Shown piece by piece: positions 26,304-37,896 of a DNA stretch of 64,000 nucleotides. Every line of letters begins with the position of its first letter. The first letter of the stretch is position 1. The DNA comes from Haliotis asinina (Eukaryota > Mollusca > Gastropoda > Lepetellida > Haliotidae). The notes below the pieces were generated by a model. The model was given only the letters and a program-made list of their open reading frames with translations, made no database searches and was not told the origin of the DNA. Location of the stretch: contig NC_090287.1 of NCBI RefSeq assembly GCF_037392515.1, positions 11,413,501 to 11,477,500 on the forward strand. The letters are read 5' to 3'. The translations under genes and the position numbers were made by a program.

Positions 26304-27329
26304 TATACTACCGACAAGAAATAAGGGAACTAATGAAATAATAGCGAATTTGAAATTGCTTTAAATATCCACTAAATCAATTTTAGGCGTCAAGTTCAAT
26401 ATCTGGTGTGTCCACCATGTTGGGCAACACATTCACGGCACCTTGATGGCATGCAGTTAATCAATTTCCGGATGGTTGCCCGTGGTATTGCCCGCCATTC
26501 CTCTTGGAGAGCTGCACCAAGCTGGGCCAGGTTGGCGGGTCCTGGGTCCCTGGCGTACACCCTTCGACCAAGAACGTCCCAGAGATGTTCAATTGGGGAC
26601 AGGTCTGGGGACTTAGAGGGCCAGTCCAATGTCTGAATACCTTCTTGTCGGAGATAAGCGGAGACAATTCGGGCCCGATGTGGTCTGGCATTATCATCTT
26701 GGAATACAAAATTTCGGCCGATAACTCTAGCCAATGGAGCCACAAAAGGACGCAATATTTAGTCAACGTATCGCTGACCAGTCATGGCTCCGTTAATGAT
26801 GACCAAATCTGATCGTCTGTCATGTGTAATCCCACCCCACACCATGACACTACCACCTCCATATCGATCCAATTGCTGCTCTGGCATATCGCTCCCCGCT
26901 CCGACACCAACAATCTGTGAATAGTAGGCAAAACCTTGACTCATCAGAGAACATGGTGTAACGCCAGTGGCGCATAGCCCGTCCTTGATGCTGCCTACCC
27001 CATGCCAGTGTTTGGCGCTTATGGTGAGCTGAAAGGGTGACACCATTGAAAGACCGTCTTGGTTTCAGACGAGCTTGATAGGGTTGGTTTTTAACGGTTG
27101 AGGTTGAAATGTGTCAGTCTCTATTGCATTAGTGATTGCGACTTCTCCAGTACATTTACAGGAGTTAACTTCTGTATGCACGTGTAGCACGTACTGGGCA
27201 TGCATTATGCGAAATTCCATTGTCATTGGATGTTGCGTTTGGGAGATACGCCACGATAACGGACCCTGTCACAGTCAAAGTCATCTACATTCAATTTCTT
27301 GGTTCCCTTATTTTCTGTCGGTAGTATAT
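26304..27329 (-). mobile_element. Tc1/mariner-type transposon, shortened and inactive
   Basis: Inverted ends match: TACTACCGACAAGAAATAAG on the left and TACTACCGACAGAAAATAAG on the reverse strand at the right, next to TA dinucleotides. Minus-strand transposase pieces include MFSDESRF (about 26935), GGGSVMVWGGITHD (about 26850), FVFQDDNARPH (about 26690) and DWPSKSPDLSPIEHLWD (about 26610). From the second Asp to the Glu there are 34 intervening residues, the DD34E spacing of Tc1. The pieces lie in more than one frame and a stop precedes ILRPF. The helix-turn-helix region is missing and the element is only about 1.03 kb, so it cannot be autonomous. Confidence 0.9.
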
Positions 27330-27857
27330 ACATTACCGATAGTACTTATATTAGTGAATCCAGTTCACATGTTTCCTAGAAATGTATAAACACCAAGAGT
27401 AGTTGACAACTTCTTTAATACTTGAACACGACGTTTCGATACAGGTTCTTGTATCGTTTTCAAAGTATAAGAAAAAGATATGCCTCTCAAGCAAGTCAGC
27501 TGTAATTATAATACAACAGATAAAAAATGAAACTACAATAAGTGTAAATATACTGAGTCAAACAAGAAACTTCAGAAAATGCAATTTTTAAAAATAATGA
27601 ATAATAATTCTCTGTTGATACATCTATGTAACCGAAATGAGATCCCTATCTTTCGACTCTAGAAGAACGTTAGCAAAACCCACTCAAACCCATCCATTGG
27701 TCGTGTAAATGACGTTAGTGCCAAATCGGGTTTTACACGTGCAGTCGATCACGTGATCTTTGCATCGAAGTTGCCTCCATTTGCACGTGCTTTTTGCACT
27801 GGCCTCAAGAATTGAAAAAAAGCACACTCTTAAACCACAGTTCTAAGGGTACGTTAA

Positions 27858-28833
27858 ATGCCACGATTGTCAAATGTGCAACGTGAACGTGCCGTTGGCA
27901 TGTTGCAAGCGGGAAGATCAGTTATTGACGTCGCAAGAGCAATGGGATGCAGCCGTCGTACTGTGTAAAGACTTGCGAGGTCGCCTACATCAAACTGGCA
28001 CCACTTCTGATCGCCAAAGGTTGGATCGTCCACGTGTGACGTCACGAGCAGAAGACCGTCAAATCGTCCTGCGTCACCTACGTGACAGATTTGTGCCGGC
28101 TACACGAACCAGGGCTGATATGTTTAGAGGTCGACTGTCCTTACAGATCATTCAAAATCGGTTGCGAGCTGCCAATCACCATTCTCGTGGTCCATATAGT
28201 GGGCCAATATCGACGCCGTTTCATCAACGTCAACGTCTGCTATGGGCCCAACATCACCTCCGATGGTCCCAGAAAGACTGGAATGGAGACGTCTTTAGCG
28301 ATGAATCCAGGTTTACCCTCAGATTCGTGGACGGCAGCCACAGAGTCTGGAGACGACGTCATGAACGGTATGCCCAATGTTATGTGGTGTGGGGTGCTTT
28401 CTGTGGGAACAACCGTTCCCGACTTCTGGTCATCCGTGGAAACCTCACAGCTGCTGCTAACCGCGACCAGGTGCTCACCCTTGCACTCGTTCCTTCCATG
28501 GCGGCTCATGGCCTAGGTCTACAGTTCCAGCATGATAATGGTCGGCCGCATACCGCGATACGGACACGAAATTTCCTTTAAAACGCTGAAATCAACGTCA
28601 TGGACTGGCCATCGAGGTCCCCTGACCTTAATCCAATAGAGCACGTTTGGGATGCACCTGGTAGAAGGCTTCGTGGTCTTAGGAACCAAACTCAGTATTT
28701 GCAGGAACCTGGCGCTGCCTTGCAAGAGCAATGGCGCAGAATCCCCAACCACGTGTTCACAAGCATCAGGCAGTCGATGACGGTGTTTGGCAGTGGTGAA
28801 TGTGCGGGGCGGTCATACAAAATATTGAACTGA
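27858..28833 (+). mobile_element. Tc1-like transposase, nearly full length, inactive
   Basis: The sequence begins MPRLSNVQRERAVGMLQAG with the helix-turn-helix VIDVARAMGCSRRTV, then after a stop and a frame change near 27965 continues as RLHQTGTTSDRQRLDRPRV. VFSDESRFTLRFVDG gives the first Asp, FQHDNGRPHTAIRTRNF the second, and DWPSRSPDLNPIEHVWD the Glu, with DD34E spacing. A second stop (about 28579-28581) lies between the second Asp and the Glu. The frame ends at 28833. I see about one frame change and two stops; terminal repeats were not found by eye. It lies about 0.5 kb from the Tc1 copy at 26.3 kb in opposite orientation and belongs to a different subfamily. Confidence 0.9.
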
Positions 28834-29284
28834 GAAATTTCGAATTTTTATTCTTGTCATTTGACATTCTGCATACCCATGTTTTGGAACGGCGGTGTAG
28901 CCTAATGGAACTGATTGTGGCACTGTCAGTGTATCGAGTACATCACACAGACCGCAGCAGTGAAATGATAACATTTTAACCATCTTACCATTTCTTGTTC
29001 TTTTATAGTGCCCTGAAATAGAATTTATATAAAGTTTCTTTTTTGATGTATTAGAATAGACAAAAGAAAATAAGCTTATATAAAATTTATATCTGTGAGT
29101 TTAGGATGCTATATAAGGGTGATAGTGATTCTTCATTATCAAAATGGCGAACGCACGGGTGAAAGTTACGTTTATCGAGTCCAGCATCTATTCTATGATT
29201 GTATTAGTTTGGCTGCATGAGAAGTCCAAAACAACAATCTTAGTATCAAGAGGGCATTTCGTGATTTAAAATACAGGACTGATG

Positions 29285-29405
29285 GCCTTGTGCTTGACGT
29301 GTTGCTTCGTGAAGTCAAACTCTGAGGTTCGATTCCCATGTTGGTACAACATGCGAGTCTGAGTCTTGTGATAAGGAAGGATTACTGCTACCATCGGGTG
29401 ACTCA
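29285..29405 (+). mobile_element. Degenerate SINE-1 remnant
   Basis: GAGGTTCGATTCCCATGTTG matches the B-box region; the surroundings are heavily diverged. Confidence 0.5.
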
Positions 29406-30959
29406 CCCATACACCTACAGTACTGCTACAAATAATCTGCAATGATAGATAAACTCATAAGCAGTATTAAAGTACAGGTGTCCTATAACTTCCCTTGTAT
29501 TTTCTTTCCAAGTTTTAGTTTTTATGGTCCAACGTTCTGATTCAAACCGCAGCTGTATCCAAAGTTACTTTGGTGCTGCAGTACAAGTATACTAGCGTGA
29601 CACGTACATGTCACGTGACTTGTCTCTAACAGTTCCTCATCTTGGATAAAGCAAACAGGTTGGTACGTTTTGGTACAGGTTCGTACAGTTTTACAATACA
29701 GACGTAAGTTATGAAATTATGAGTCGGACCCGGCTGCTATCAAATTCCATTTTATTTTGCTAACTTTCAATAATACTTTCAGCAATGCAAACAATTGGAC
29801 AAAAGAAAGTATATGAAAACATGACCGGATTTGAGTGTCTGAATTCGGAACGGAGGGACGTCGGTTCAAGGGGAGTTTCATGTATATATGATGTAGTTTA
29901 CAATTCGGTTTACAGGGAATGTCGGATTAGAAGGAGTCAAAGGTATCATGTTTTAATGGTAGATGAAATTGAAGCAAACAACATGTGGTTGTTTGCAGTG
30001 TTTGATATCATACCTAGTTTTGGAATATGGTCAACTACGTTTCAACGACATTTCACATCTTGAAAATTGATTGCAAAATATATTGTTTTGGTCAAATCCA
30101 ATGTTTTTGTATACGTGTAATTTCTTTTGTCCGCCAGTGTGGTATATTTCACATTTATTCTACTAAGTTTGAAAGTTCTAATACATCGCTTGTCATTCAC
30201 ATGTAGGTAAGCTGAAGTGAGCTTTACGTCGTGGTTAAGACCGGTTATATAGAACTGTCGGACGAGGGACATAATGCTTTATCTCTGATGCCGTCAGGGA
30301 TAGAACTTCTGACCTCTCTCTAGACACACTCCAGCCACTTGACCACATATTCGGTCATTACACACATTAACAAAGCGATAGAACTTGGTTCAGTAAACTA
30401 CATGCATGTATGAGTCATGTCAGAATGGTTGTCCTCTCTCTTCAAACTGTAATCATGGCTGTGATTGATCGCTTTCACTAGCAAGGAAATTGTTACACAT
30501 TTTCGTTTCGTATGTAAATCTTTAAAATATTCTTCTGCAATAAATCAACGTCTTGTTAAGAATAGGCAGCGGATGGGTTACAAATTATGACAATTGCTGT
30601 CCAGGCAAATTGGAACACAGCTTGTCTCTAAATTAACTAATTTATGAAACAAGTACACTGAATAATGAGCATGAGTGAAGATTGTTTTATGTCGAGTAAA
30701 GAAGCAGTAGCACAGTAGTATCCCAGTAAGATAAAATTAGTTTCACACAATGTAATCTTGTTGAAATTGGCTCTAGGCCTTCGGGGTAAGAGAGACAGTT
30801 TGATCCACTTGGCGTCACAAGGGTGTAGAGCAGGATGATTATGGATTTAAAAATACATGCATATATATATATATACCTAAGCCTTCAACAATATCAGTCA
30901 TGAAGATGTTCAAATAGTTAATTTAGTCTTATGGGATATTTTGCGGATAACGGCTGTAG

Positions 30960-31063
30960 ACACCTGAAATGAGGTCCACTAATTGCACCCATGCGCTGAA
31001 TCGAAACCGGGTCTTCAGGGTACCGAGCGAACGTTTTAAGCACTAGGCTACTGCCCGTGATAT
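30960..31063 (-). mobile_element. SINE-1 copy, partial
   Basis: GAATCGAAACCGGGTCTTCA and GCGAACGTTTTAAGCACTAG are reverse complements of the head. Confidence 0.8.
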
Positions 31064-32239
31064 CCACATGCGGTCCTCTGAATCAAAGTAACAGCAGTAG
31101 CCTGCTTTAACATTTTATTGATTTTTTCATATCCATTAAATTTACGTTGAACAAAGTGATAGATTTCGTGTTGAATGTGGTTTTGCAATATGACAACCTC
31201 GGTTAACCTTCCATAACTACATGTACTACAAACGCTAACCGTCTTCTACTTTGACGCAGCGAAGCAATAATTCAGTTAAACACACCAGTAATAATCAATG
31301 AGAATGTCAGGATATAAATATAGCTGAAGCTTCCTGTCCTCAGCTTTAAATAACTCGCGCGGAAATTTTGGTGTCCCAAACTGGATTAACCACATCGAGT
31401 AATGCAATGATTTCCTCAGAAGAAATATTAATCGATTTTGTTCAAATAACAAAATACCGATTTAAAGTAAGAACCTTCTGTACAAATATAATGCTCTTCA
31501 ACATTTGGGAGAATGAATTTCATTTAATCGATGAATAAAGATAAATGAAGGGTATTTTTGATGCAGTTTTAATCATTTGGAGCGACATTGTGTATCGGGC
31601 GAACCAAATCATGCTTTAAAAATATTGATAAACTTTGTTGAAGCGTATGGAATCAATATTGTGTAATAACACAACACATGACCATCCTTGTAAACCTTCA
31701 AGACCTCTAAATACCCCTCTGTTGACATTTGCTAATTTCCTTAAACTGGTTTTAAGGACGCTCTGGGTAGACGCCATTAACTTAGATCGCTTGTAAAAAG
31801 GTAACCTCCCTCTTGAATCTCCCCCACCCCAGTCCAAACCTACCTCGAAAGTTGCCGGCGGCAAACAGACGCACGGGGACCCACCTTCATTACTTCTACC
31901 GGTATGAATCTCATTTATTCTGTGAAAGCTATTAGAAAGGTCTTTTGTTTCTTTTTTATTTCAAATTACGAGTGAGTAGTGTTGTCCGCTCTATTGCAGT
32001 TACGGCGTTTTAGGTCACAGTAATCGGTAATATTTGCTGTGAATCTCACCCTCTATCTCCACCGGATGGGGTCGGAAAAACGTTAATAGAGAAAATGAGA
32101 ACAGAACGTTTAAATTCAAGTACCAAAACATTTGCCAAATCATGAATTTACCCCGCACTCGACGCGTGATATAATATACACGTCTTCCATTTCAATGTCA
32201 AATATGTTCTCATCACGATATGGCTCAAACACTTAATAT

Positions 32240-32480
32240 TAACTAGTTTTACGCCGCACTCAGCAACATTCAGCAATATGGCAATGGTCTGTAAATAATC
32301 GAGTCTGGACCAGACAATCCAGTGATCAACAGCAGGAGCATCGATATGCGCCATTGGGAACTGATGACGTGTCAACCAAGTCAGTGGGTCTGACCACCCG
32401 ATCCCGTTAGTAGCCTCTTACGACAAGCATAGTCGCCCTTTAAGGCAAGCATGGGTTGGTGAAGGCCCATTCTACTCCGG
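32240..32480 (-). mobile_element. SINE-2 copy
   Basis: Carries ACGCCGCACTCAGCAACATT, AATAATCGAGTCTGGACCAG and CACCCGATCCCGTTAGTAGC. It ends about 200 bp before the LINE target duplication. Confidence 0.85.
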
Positions 32481-32680
32481 ACCTTCACGGGTCTCACCGC
32501 GTGAGGGTGGACGAGTGCTAGCTCGCGTGCCTGTAACCTCTGGGTCATATTCGTGCGTTGATTGATGCTCAAGGTGTCAATCACCGGATTGTGTGGCCCA
32601 GACGTGCGTGTGGTCGTCATGTAGCTGGAATATCACTGAGAGAGGATATAAACGAAAAGACACGAAATCGTGCTCTCACA

Positions 32681-34137
32681 ATGTAAGTGTGAATGTTGTG
32701 AATAATGGAATATTTGTTACTCCCCAAATCAAAGATTTACTTTTGCTTCTCTTTGCAGATGATATTGTCACGTTTTCATTTATGGTAAACGGACTGCAGA
32801 GACAGATAAATATTCTTCAAACATTTTGTGACACATGGGGACTAGAGTTGAATATGGAAAAATCTAATATAGTTGTCTTTAGAAATGGGGGCATAGTGGC
32901 ACGTTCTGGGGCAAAAGTATGAATGTTGTTTCATATTATAAATATTTGGGTCTTTTATTTTCTAGCCGATTAAATTGGTCCATGGCATCTAAAACTCTTG
33001 CAGCACAAGGGGCAAAAGTATGAATGTTGTTTCATGTTATAAATATTTGGGTCTTTTATTTTCTAGCCGATTAAATTGGTCCATGGCATCTAAAACTCTT
33101 GCAGCACAAGCTAAGAAGGCATTATTTCCCATTTTCAAACTCTTTAAGGCTAATAAATTTATTTCATTTGACTCAGCTTGCTTACTTTTTGACACTAAAA
33201 TAGCACCAATATTGTTATATGGATCTGAAATTTGGGGAGTAAACTACTTCGAAGCCATTGAAAATGTGCATGCATCATATTTTAAAAGATTTCTTACTGT
33301 AGGTAAATTTGCTTCCAACAAAGCCGTACTTGGCGATACAGGACGCTATAACATGCATATTGAGAGTCAAATGAGAGTTATCAGATACTGGATTAAACTT
33401 ATCAGAATGCCCGATTACCGCTACCCGTATCAAAGCTATCAATTATTATTATCCATAGACAAACGTGGAAAGTATTCTTGGGCTTCGGGTGTGCGAAATG
33501 TGTTATTTTCAAGCGGGTTTTCTTATGTTTGGTTTAAGCAAGATGGTGGTGATATAAAAATGTTTCTGTCAGCATTTAAACAACGAATAAAAGATATATA
33601 CATTCAGAATTGGCACGCATCAGTAAATTCATCGAGTTTTCTAAGTCATTATTCACAATGTAAATCGATGTTTGGACCTGAAAAATATATTAGGGTCCTT
33701 AATGATAAGTCCCTTTTAAGAAATTTTTGTAAATTTAGAATCTCTCTACATGCCTTAAAAATACAGCATTATAGAAAAGATAAAAATACACTAGAAGATT
33801 TATCATGTTCTTATTGTTCTTCTGGTAAAACTAAAGACGAACGTCACCTATTATTAGATTGTGAGGCATTCTCTGCCGGCCGAAGGAAGTATTTAAAATG
33901 CTTTAATGATTCCCCACAAACGATATATAAAATACTTAAATCTAAAAACGATGACACTATTAAATCAGCTGCCAGTTTTATTAAACATTTGATGTCCATC
34001 CTTAAATTACATGTAAAACCATAATTTCGTGTCACGTGACCAATATTTGTTAAAAAGAAAAATTAACTGTACTATGGGCCACTGGGCCTTCACTACTGAA
34101 TAAAAACCTGTCTGTCTGTCTGTCTGTCTGTGAATGT
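32681..34137 (+). mobile_element. 5'-truncated LINE (non-LTR) with target duplication
   Basis: TGCTCTCACA flanks both sides (32671-32680 and 34138-34147), a 10-bp target duplication. The insert starts in the middle of the reverse transcriptase, with LLLLLFADDIVTF (catalytic FADD at about 32752), then NMEKSNIVVFRNGG. A second open stretch (33020-34024) holds YKYLGLLFSSRLNW, LLYGSEIWG and a C-X2-C-X9-H-X4-C zinc-like motif (CSYC...H...C, about 33807-33862). The tail is (TGTC)n before the target duplication. A 101-bp direct duplication (units from 32908 and 33009, about one mismatch) and a further loss between NGG and the YKYLG block break the frame. Probably CR1/Jockey-like; the clade is not settled. 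Confidence 0.9.
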
Positions 34138-34263
34138 TGCTCTCACAGAGTCGATATGGAGGAAGAGCGGAGAGCTTATAAGACCTGGAAAATCCGGACA
34201 AACTTCCCATCTTCTAATATCTTCGTACAACTAGGTTTGTTGTATTTGTATGGAATTTCGTCA

Positions 34264-34545
34264 GGCATACATGAAAACACCAGACATGAAAACACCAAAC
34301 ATGAAAACACTAAACATGAAAACACCAGACATGAAAACACCAAACATGAAAACACTAAACATGAAAACACCAAACATGAAAACACCAAACATGAAAACAC
34401 TAAACATGAAAACACCAAACATGAAAACACTAAACATGAAAACACCAGACATGAAAACACCAAACATGAAAACACTAAACATGAAAACACCAAACATGAA
34501 AACACTAAACATGAAAACACCAGACATGAAAACGCCAAACATATA
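34264..34545. repeat. 15-bp minisatellite, about 18 copies
   Basis: The unit is CATGAAAACACCAAA with C/T and A/G variants. It starts about 120 bp after the LINE 3' target duplication. The 15-bp period keeps frames open on both strands (HENTK repeats), which should not be read as protein. Confidence 0.96.
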
Positions 34546-34829
34546 TTTTACAAACATGTATGACCTAGATGGTCTTTCAAGACGGACATGAGATTATGAT
34601 TATGATTATGATGATATTGATTATTGTTATTATGAGGTTCCAGAACCATGGGTATTGAGAGTAACGCATTTAATGGTGAATTATACATACTATTTTTATT
34701 AGTGACACAATACCATAGAGCCCGTGGTTAATGACTGGAGGTTGTTGTACACCGCACCCCTGACGTTCAACCGCGCCTTCATTGGTGAAACAGTCTAACC
34801 AGTCATATGGAGGATAAGATAACATTCAA

Positions 34830-35040
34830 CACTGTCGCCCAGTTCAGGCAACCTAATCCCATATGTCGAAATGGATGCTCCAGTAATGTGAATGGCGTCT
34901 GTAAATAATCTGGACTTGACAAAACAAATGATGAACATCGTGAGTATTGATTTGCGCAGTTGGGGTACTATCATAATCAACATCCAAGTGAGCGACTCTG
35001 ACCCCGTGTCCGGCCTTTAATCTCAGCGGGGGAAATGATG
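34830..35040 (-). mobile_element. SINE-2 copy, diverged
   Basis: GTCTGTAAATAATCTGGACT and GATTTGCGCAGTTGGGGTAC in register. A SINE-1 copy follows directly. Confidence 0.65.
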
Positions 35041-35070
35041 GACTGAGTGATGCGCGGACAAAGGTGGTCA

Positions 35071-35222
35071 GGTAGCCCAATTGCTAAAGCGTCCGCTTGT
35101 CACGCCAAAGACCCGGGTTCGATGCCCAACATGGTTTCAATGTGTGGAGACTAATTCCGGTGTCCCCCGTCATGATGTTGTTGGTATATTGTTAAATGCG
35201 GCGTAAAACTACTCTCACTCAC
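35071..35222 (+). mobile_element. SINE-1 copy
   Basis: GTAGCCCAATTGCTAAAGCG, GACCCGGGTTCGATGCCCA and GCGGCGTAAAACTACTCTCA in the expected order. Confidence 0.88.
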
Positions 35223-35224
35223 TT

Positions 35225-35980
35225 GAACCACACTTGCTGAAACTGACACGGAAGTGGTAGCGCTTTCGATATTGAATATGATATCTGCGTTTTGACTCGA
35301 GTATATATCCTTCGAAAGTGAACTTCATGATATTTCAAATACATGAAAAAAGGCTTAGGACTACATCTATAAACAAGAAATAGTTTCATGATTCTGTGAA
35401 ACACACATGTGTGCTTTGGGACCTTCTGCCAAGCTTACCCCTGTCACCAAGAGGAGGACATAAGATCCCCTACTCCACCATGAGAAACTGGTGCAGTCTC
35501 TATTCATCCATGTGGTCAAGCAAAGTCTGTAAAATCACTCTCTCCCACACTCAACCGTGGATACTCCCACCGCATTGAGTCCATGGTAGGGCAATGTCTA
35601 TTTCAGGCTCTGCTCTCTAACGAACATGTTCGGGCCACCGTATTGGAGACACAGTTTTAGAAAACTGAGGGAGGGTGTTCTGGCTCATTGGAGCCGAATT
35701 CGCCATTAACGTGGGCGATCATATGTTCAGGCACGTCTCGTTCTCCACTGCACCGAACGGATTATTTTAAATACTGAAGAGCATGTGCTTCATTGGAGGG
35801 CTGATTTCTTTAACGATTTAATGGTAATAAGTACTTGTCGCCTGGAGTCATGTTTGGTGAGAATCTGACAGATTGGCGAGACTGACACGCTGGAAGTTTG
35901 GCATGCCGGAGGATAACATGTTAGAGCCTATGACATGATTGGACATGACGTGCTGAATTGTATGACATACTGAGAGACCC
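35225..35980. other. Possible remnant of a DNA transposon
   Basis: A short frame near 35715-35820 reads RSYVQARLVLHCTERI then HWRADFFNDL, loosely like the middle of Tc1-type transposases. Too little to name. Confidence 0.2.
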
Positions 35981-35984
35981 GTGA

Positions 35985-36160
35985 ACATCCGGGCTAGAAC
36001 TGGGCTTCAGCAACCTATGTTTCCCGTAAGAGGCGACTAACGGGATCGGTAGGTCAGGCTTGCTTACTTGGTTGACACATGTCATCATATACCATTTGCG
36101 TAGGTAGATGCTCATGATGTTGGTCACTGGATTGTGTGGTCCACATTCGATTCTGACATG
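35985..36160 (+). mobile_element. SINE-2 copy, partial
   Basis: AGAGGCGACTAACGGGATCG, CTTACTTGGTTGACACATGT and CACTGGATTGTGTGGTCCAC. The tail is lost where the 34-bp satellite region begins. Confidence 0.75.
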
Positions 36161-36239
36161 ATGGGTAGTCTGACATGAGAGTTTGACACTCGAACTTATG
36201 ATGAGCTGAACAATACATAGGAGACAATCTGACATACTA

Positions 36240-37220
36240 AACCGTCATGACACGTAAAGGCATCTGGCGTGCAAAACACCCGCTTTACAGTGCAAGAATG
36301 TGTAACGTGCTAGGCAGTCTCACATGCAAGAATCTATGACACGACAGGCAGTCTGGCGTGCAGAAAACGTATGACATGCTAGACTGTCTGACATCCAAGA
36401 ACGTATGACATGCTAGACTGTCTGACATCCAAGAACGTATGACATGCTAGACTGTCTGACATCCAAGAACGTATCACATGCTAGACTGTCTGACATCCAA
36501 GAACGTATCACATGCTAGACTGTCTGACATCCAAGAACGTATGACGTGCTAGACTGTCTGACATCCAAGAACGTATCACATGCTAGACTGTCTGACATCC
36601 AAGAACGTATCACTTGCTAGACTGTCTGACATCCAAGAACGTATCACATGCTAGACTGTCTGACATCCAAGAACGTATCACATGCTAGACTGTCTGACAT
36701 CCAAGAACGTATCACATGCTAGACTGTCTGACATCCAAGAACGTATCACATGCTAGACTGTCTGACATCCAAGAACGTATCACATGCTAGACTGTCTGAC
36801 ATCCAAGAACGTATCACATGCTAGACTGTCTGACATCCAAGAACGTGTCACATGCTAGACTGTCTGACATCCAAGAACGTATCACATGCTAGACTGTCTG
36901 ACATCCAAGAACGTATCACATGCTAGACTGTCTGACATCCAAGAACGTATGACACACTAAATAGTTTGCCATGCAAGAACGTATGACACACTAAATAGTT
37001 TGCCATGCAAGAACGCATGACATGCTAGACAGTTTGACATGTAAGTGTGTATGATGTGCTAGAGAGTCTGACATGGAAGAACGTGTGACATGCTAGACAG
37101 TATGACATGCAAGGACGTATGATATTGTAGACAGTCTGACATGTAAGAACGTATGACATTGTAGACAGTCTGACATGTAAGAACGTATGACATTGTAGAC
37201 AGTCTGACATGTAAGAACAT
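36240..37220. repeat. 34-bp satellite upstream of peptide gene B
   Basis: The core (about 36370-36955) has about 17 nearly identical copies containing GCTAGACTGTCTGACATCCA; variants lead in and out. Copies abut one another without spacers. Confidence 0.96.
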
Positions 37221-37637
37221 ATGAACAGCATTAACGCAGTTAGTGGCAGGAGGGACTACACATTGGTTAGCACAGTAGTCAGTAACACCTAATATGTGTC
37301 GGCGACCTCTATATACTTGAGGTACTGATACAAACTAGTGACTGAAATCACAAAACTAGACATTTCATCTCGATACAATGTCACCTTATCATCACAAAGC
37401 CACGTATAATTTGTCTCCTTTCGTTTTGTTAGCATGTATTTAAATCATACTTATATTCAAACACAACTGGAACGATTCTTCACATGAAACCTCATTTAAT
37501 GTATTAAGCACTTCATAACACCCTCTTTTATGTCAGTGTAAGTGTTAACGAATCTCTTTAATATAGATTAGCTCATCCTTACAAACACATATGAAGGAAT
37601 ACACTCAAATGGTTTCAAATGTATCACAATATGTTTC

Positions 37638-37782
37638 AGGGGTCGGTGGGGTTCAAACATTCGCGCGTCAAAGCGAAGACCCGAGTTCGATTACCGACAA
37701 GGAAACAATATGTGAAGCTTATTTCTGGCGTTCCCCCACCATGATATTTCTAAAAGTGGGGTAAAACTAAACTCACTCATGC
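37638..37782 (+). mobile_element. SINE-1 copy, upstream of gene B
   Basis: GGGGTCGGTGGGGTTCAAAC, GACCCGAGTTCGATTACC and GGGGTAAAACTAAACTCACT. The A box is partly deleted. It ends about 110 bp before the exon that carries the gene B start. Confidence 0.85.
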
Positions 37783-37896
37783 ACTATGTTTTAATCAAAG
37801 CAAGAGATAACAATGGTAAAAGAAGACAACTTTCAATTGTATTGCGCTACATGTGTCTGTTAACTGTACACGTCTCTTTTTTAATTTCAGTGAATC

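Larger units (their letters stand above)
28840..32235. other. Intergenic, mostly unannotated
   Basis: Apart from the two SINE-1 remnants listed separately, no frame above 92 codons and no repeat array is seen. Confidence 0.55.

Noticed and set aside
34156-34591. Open frames with HENTK or NMKTP repeats on both strands
   Set aside because: A 15-bp minisatellite keeps all frames open; no start context, splice site or conserved domain.
36240-37220. Regular 34-bp repeats resembling a CRISPR array
   Set aside because: Units abut with no unique spacers, no cas genes are present, and the DNA is animal nuclear sequence.
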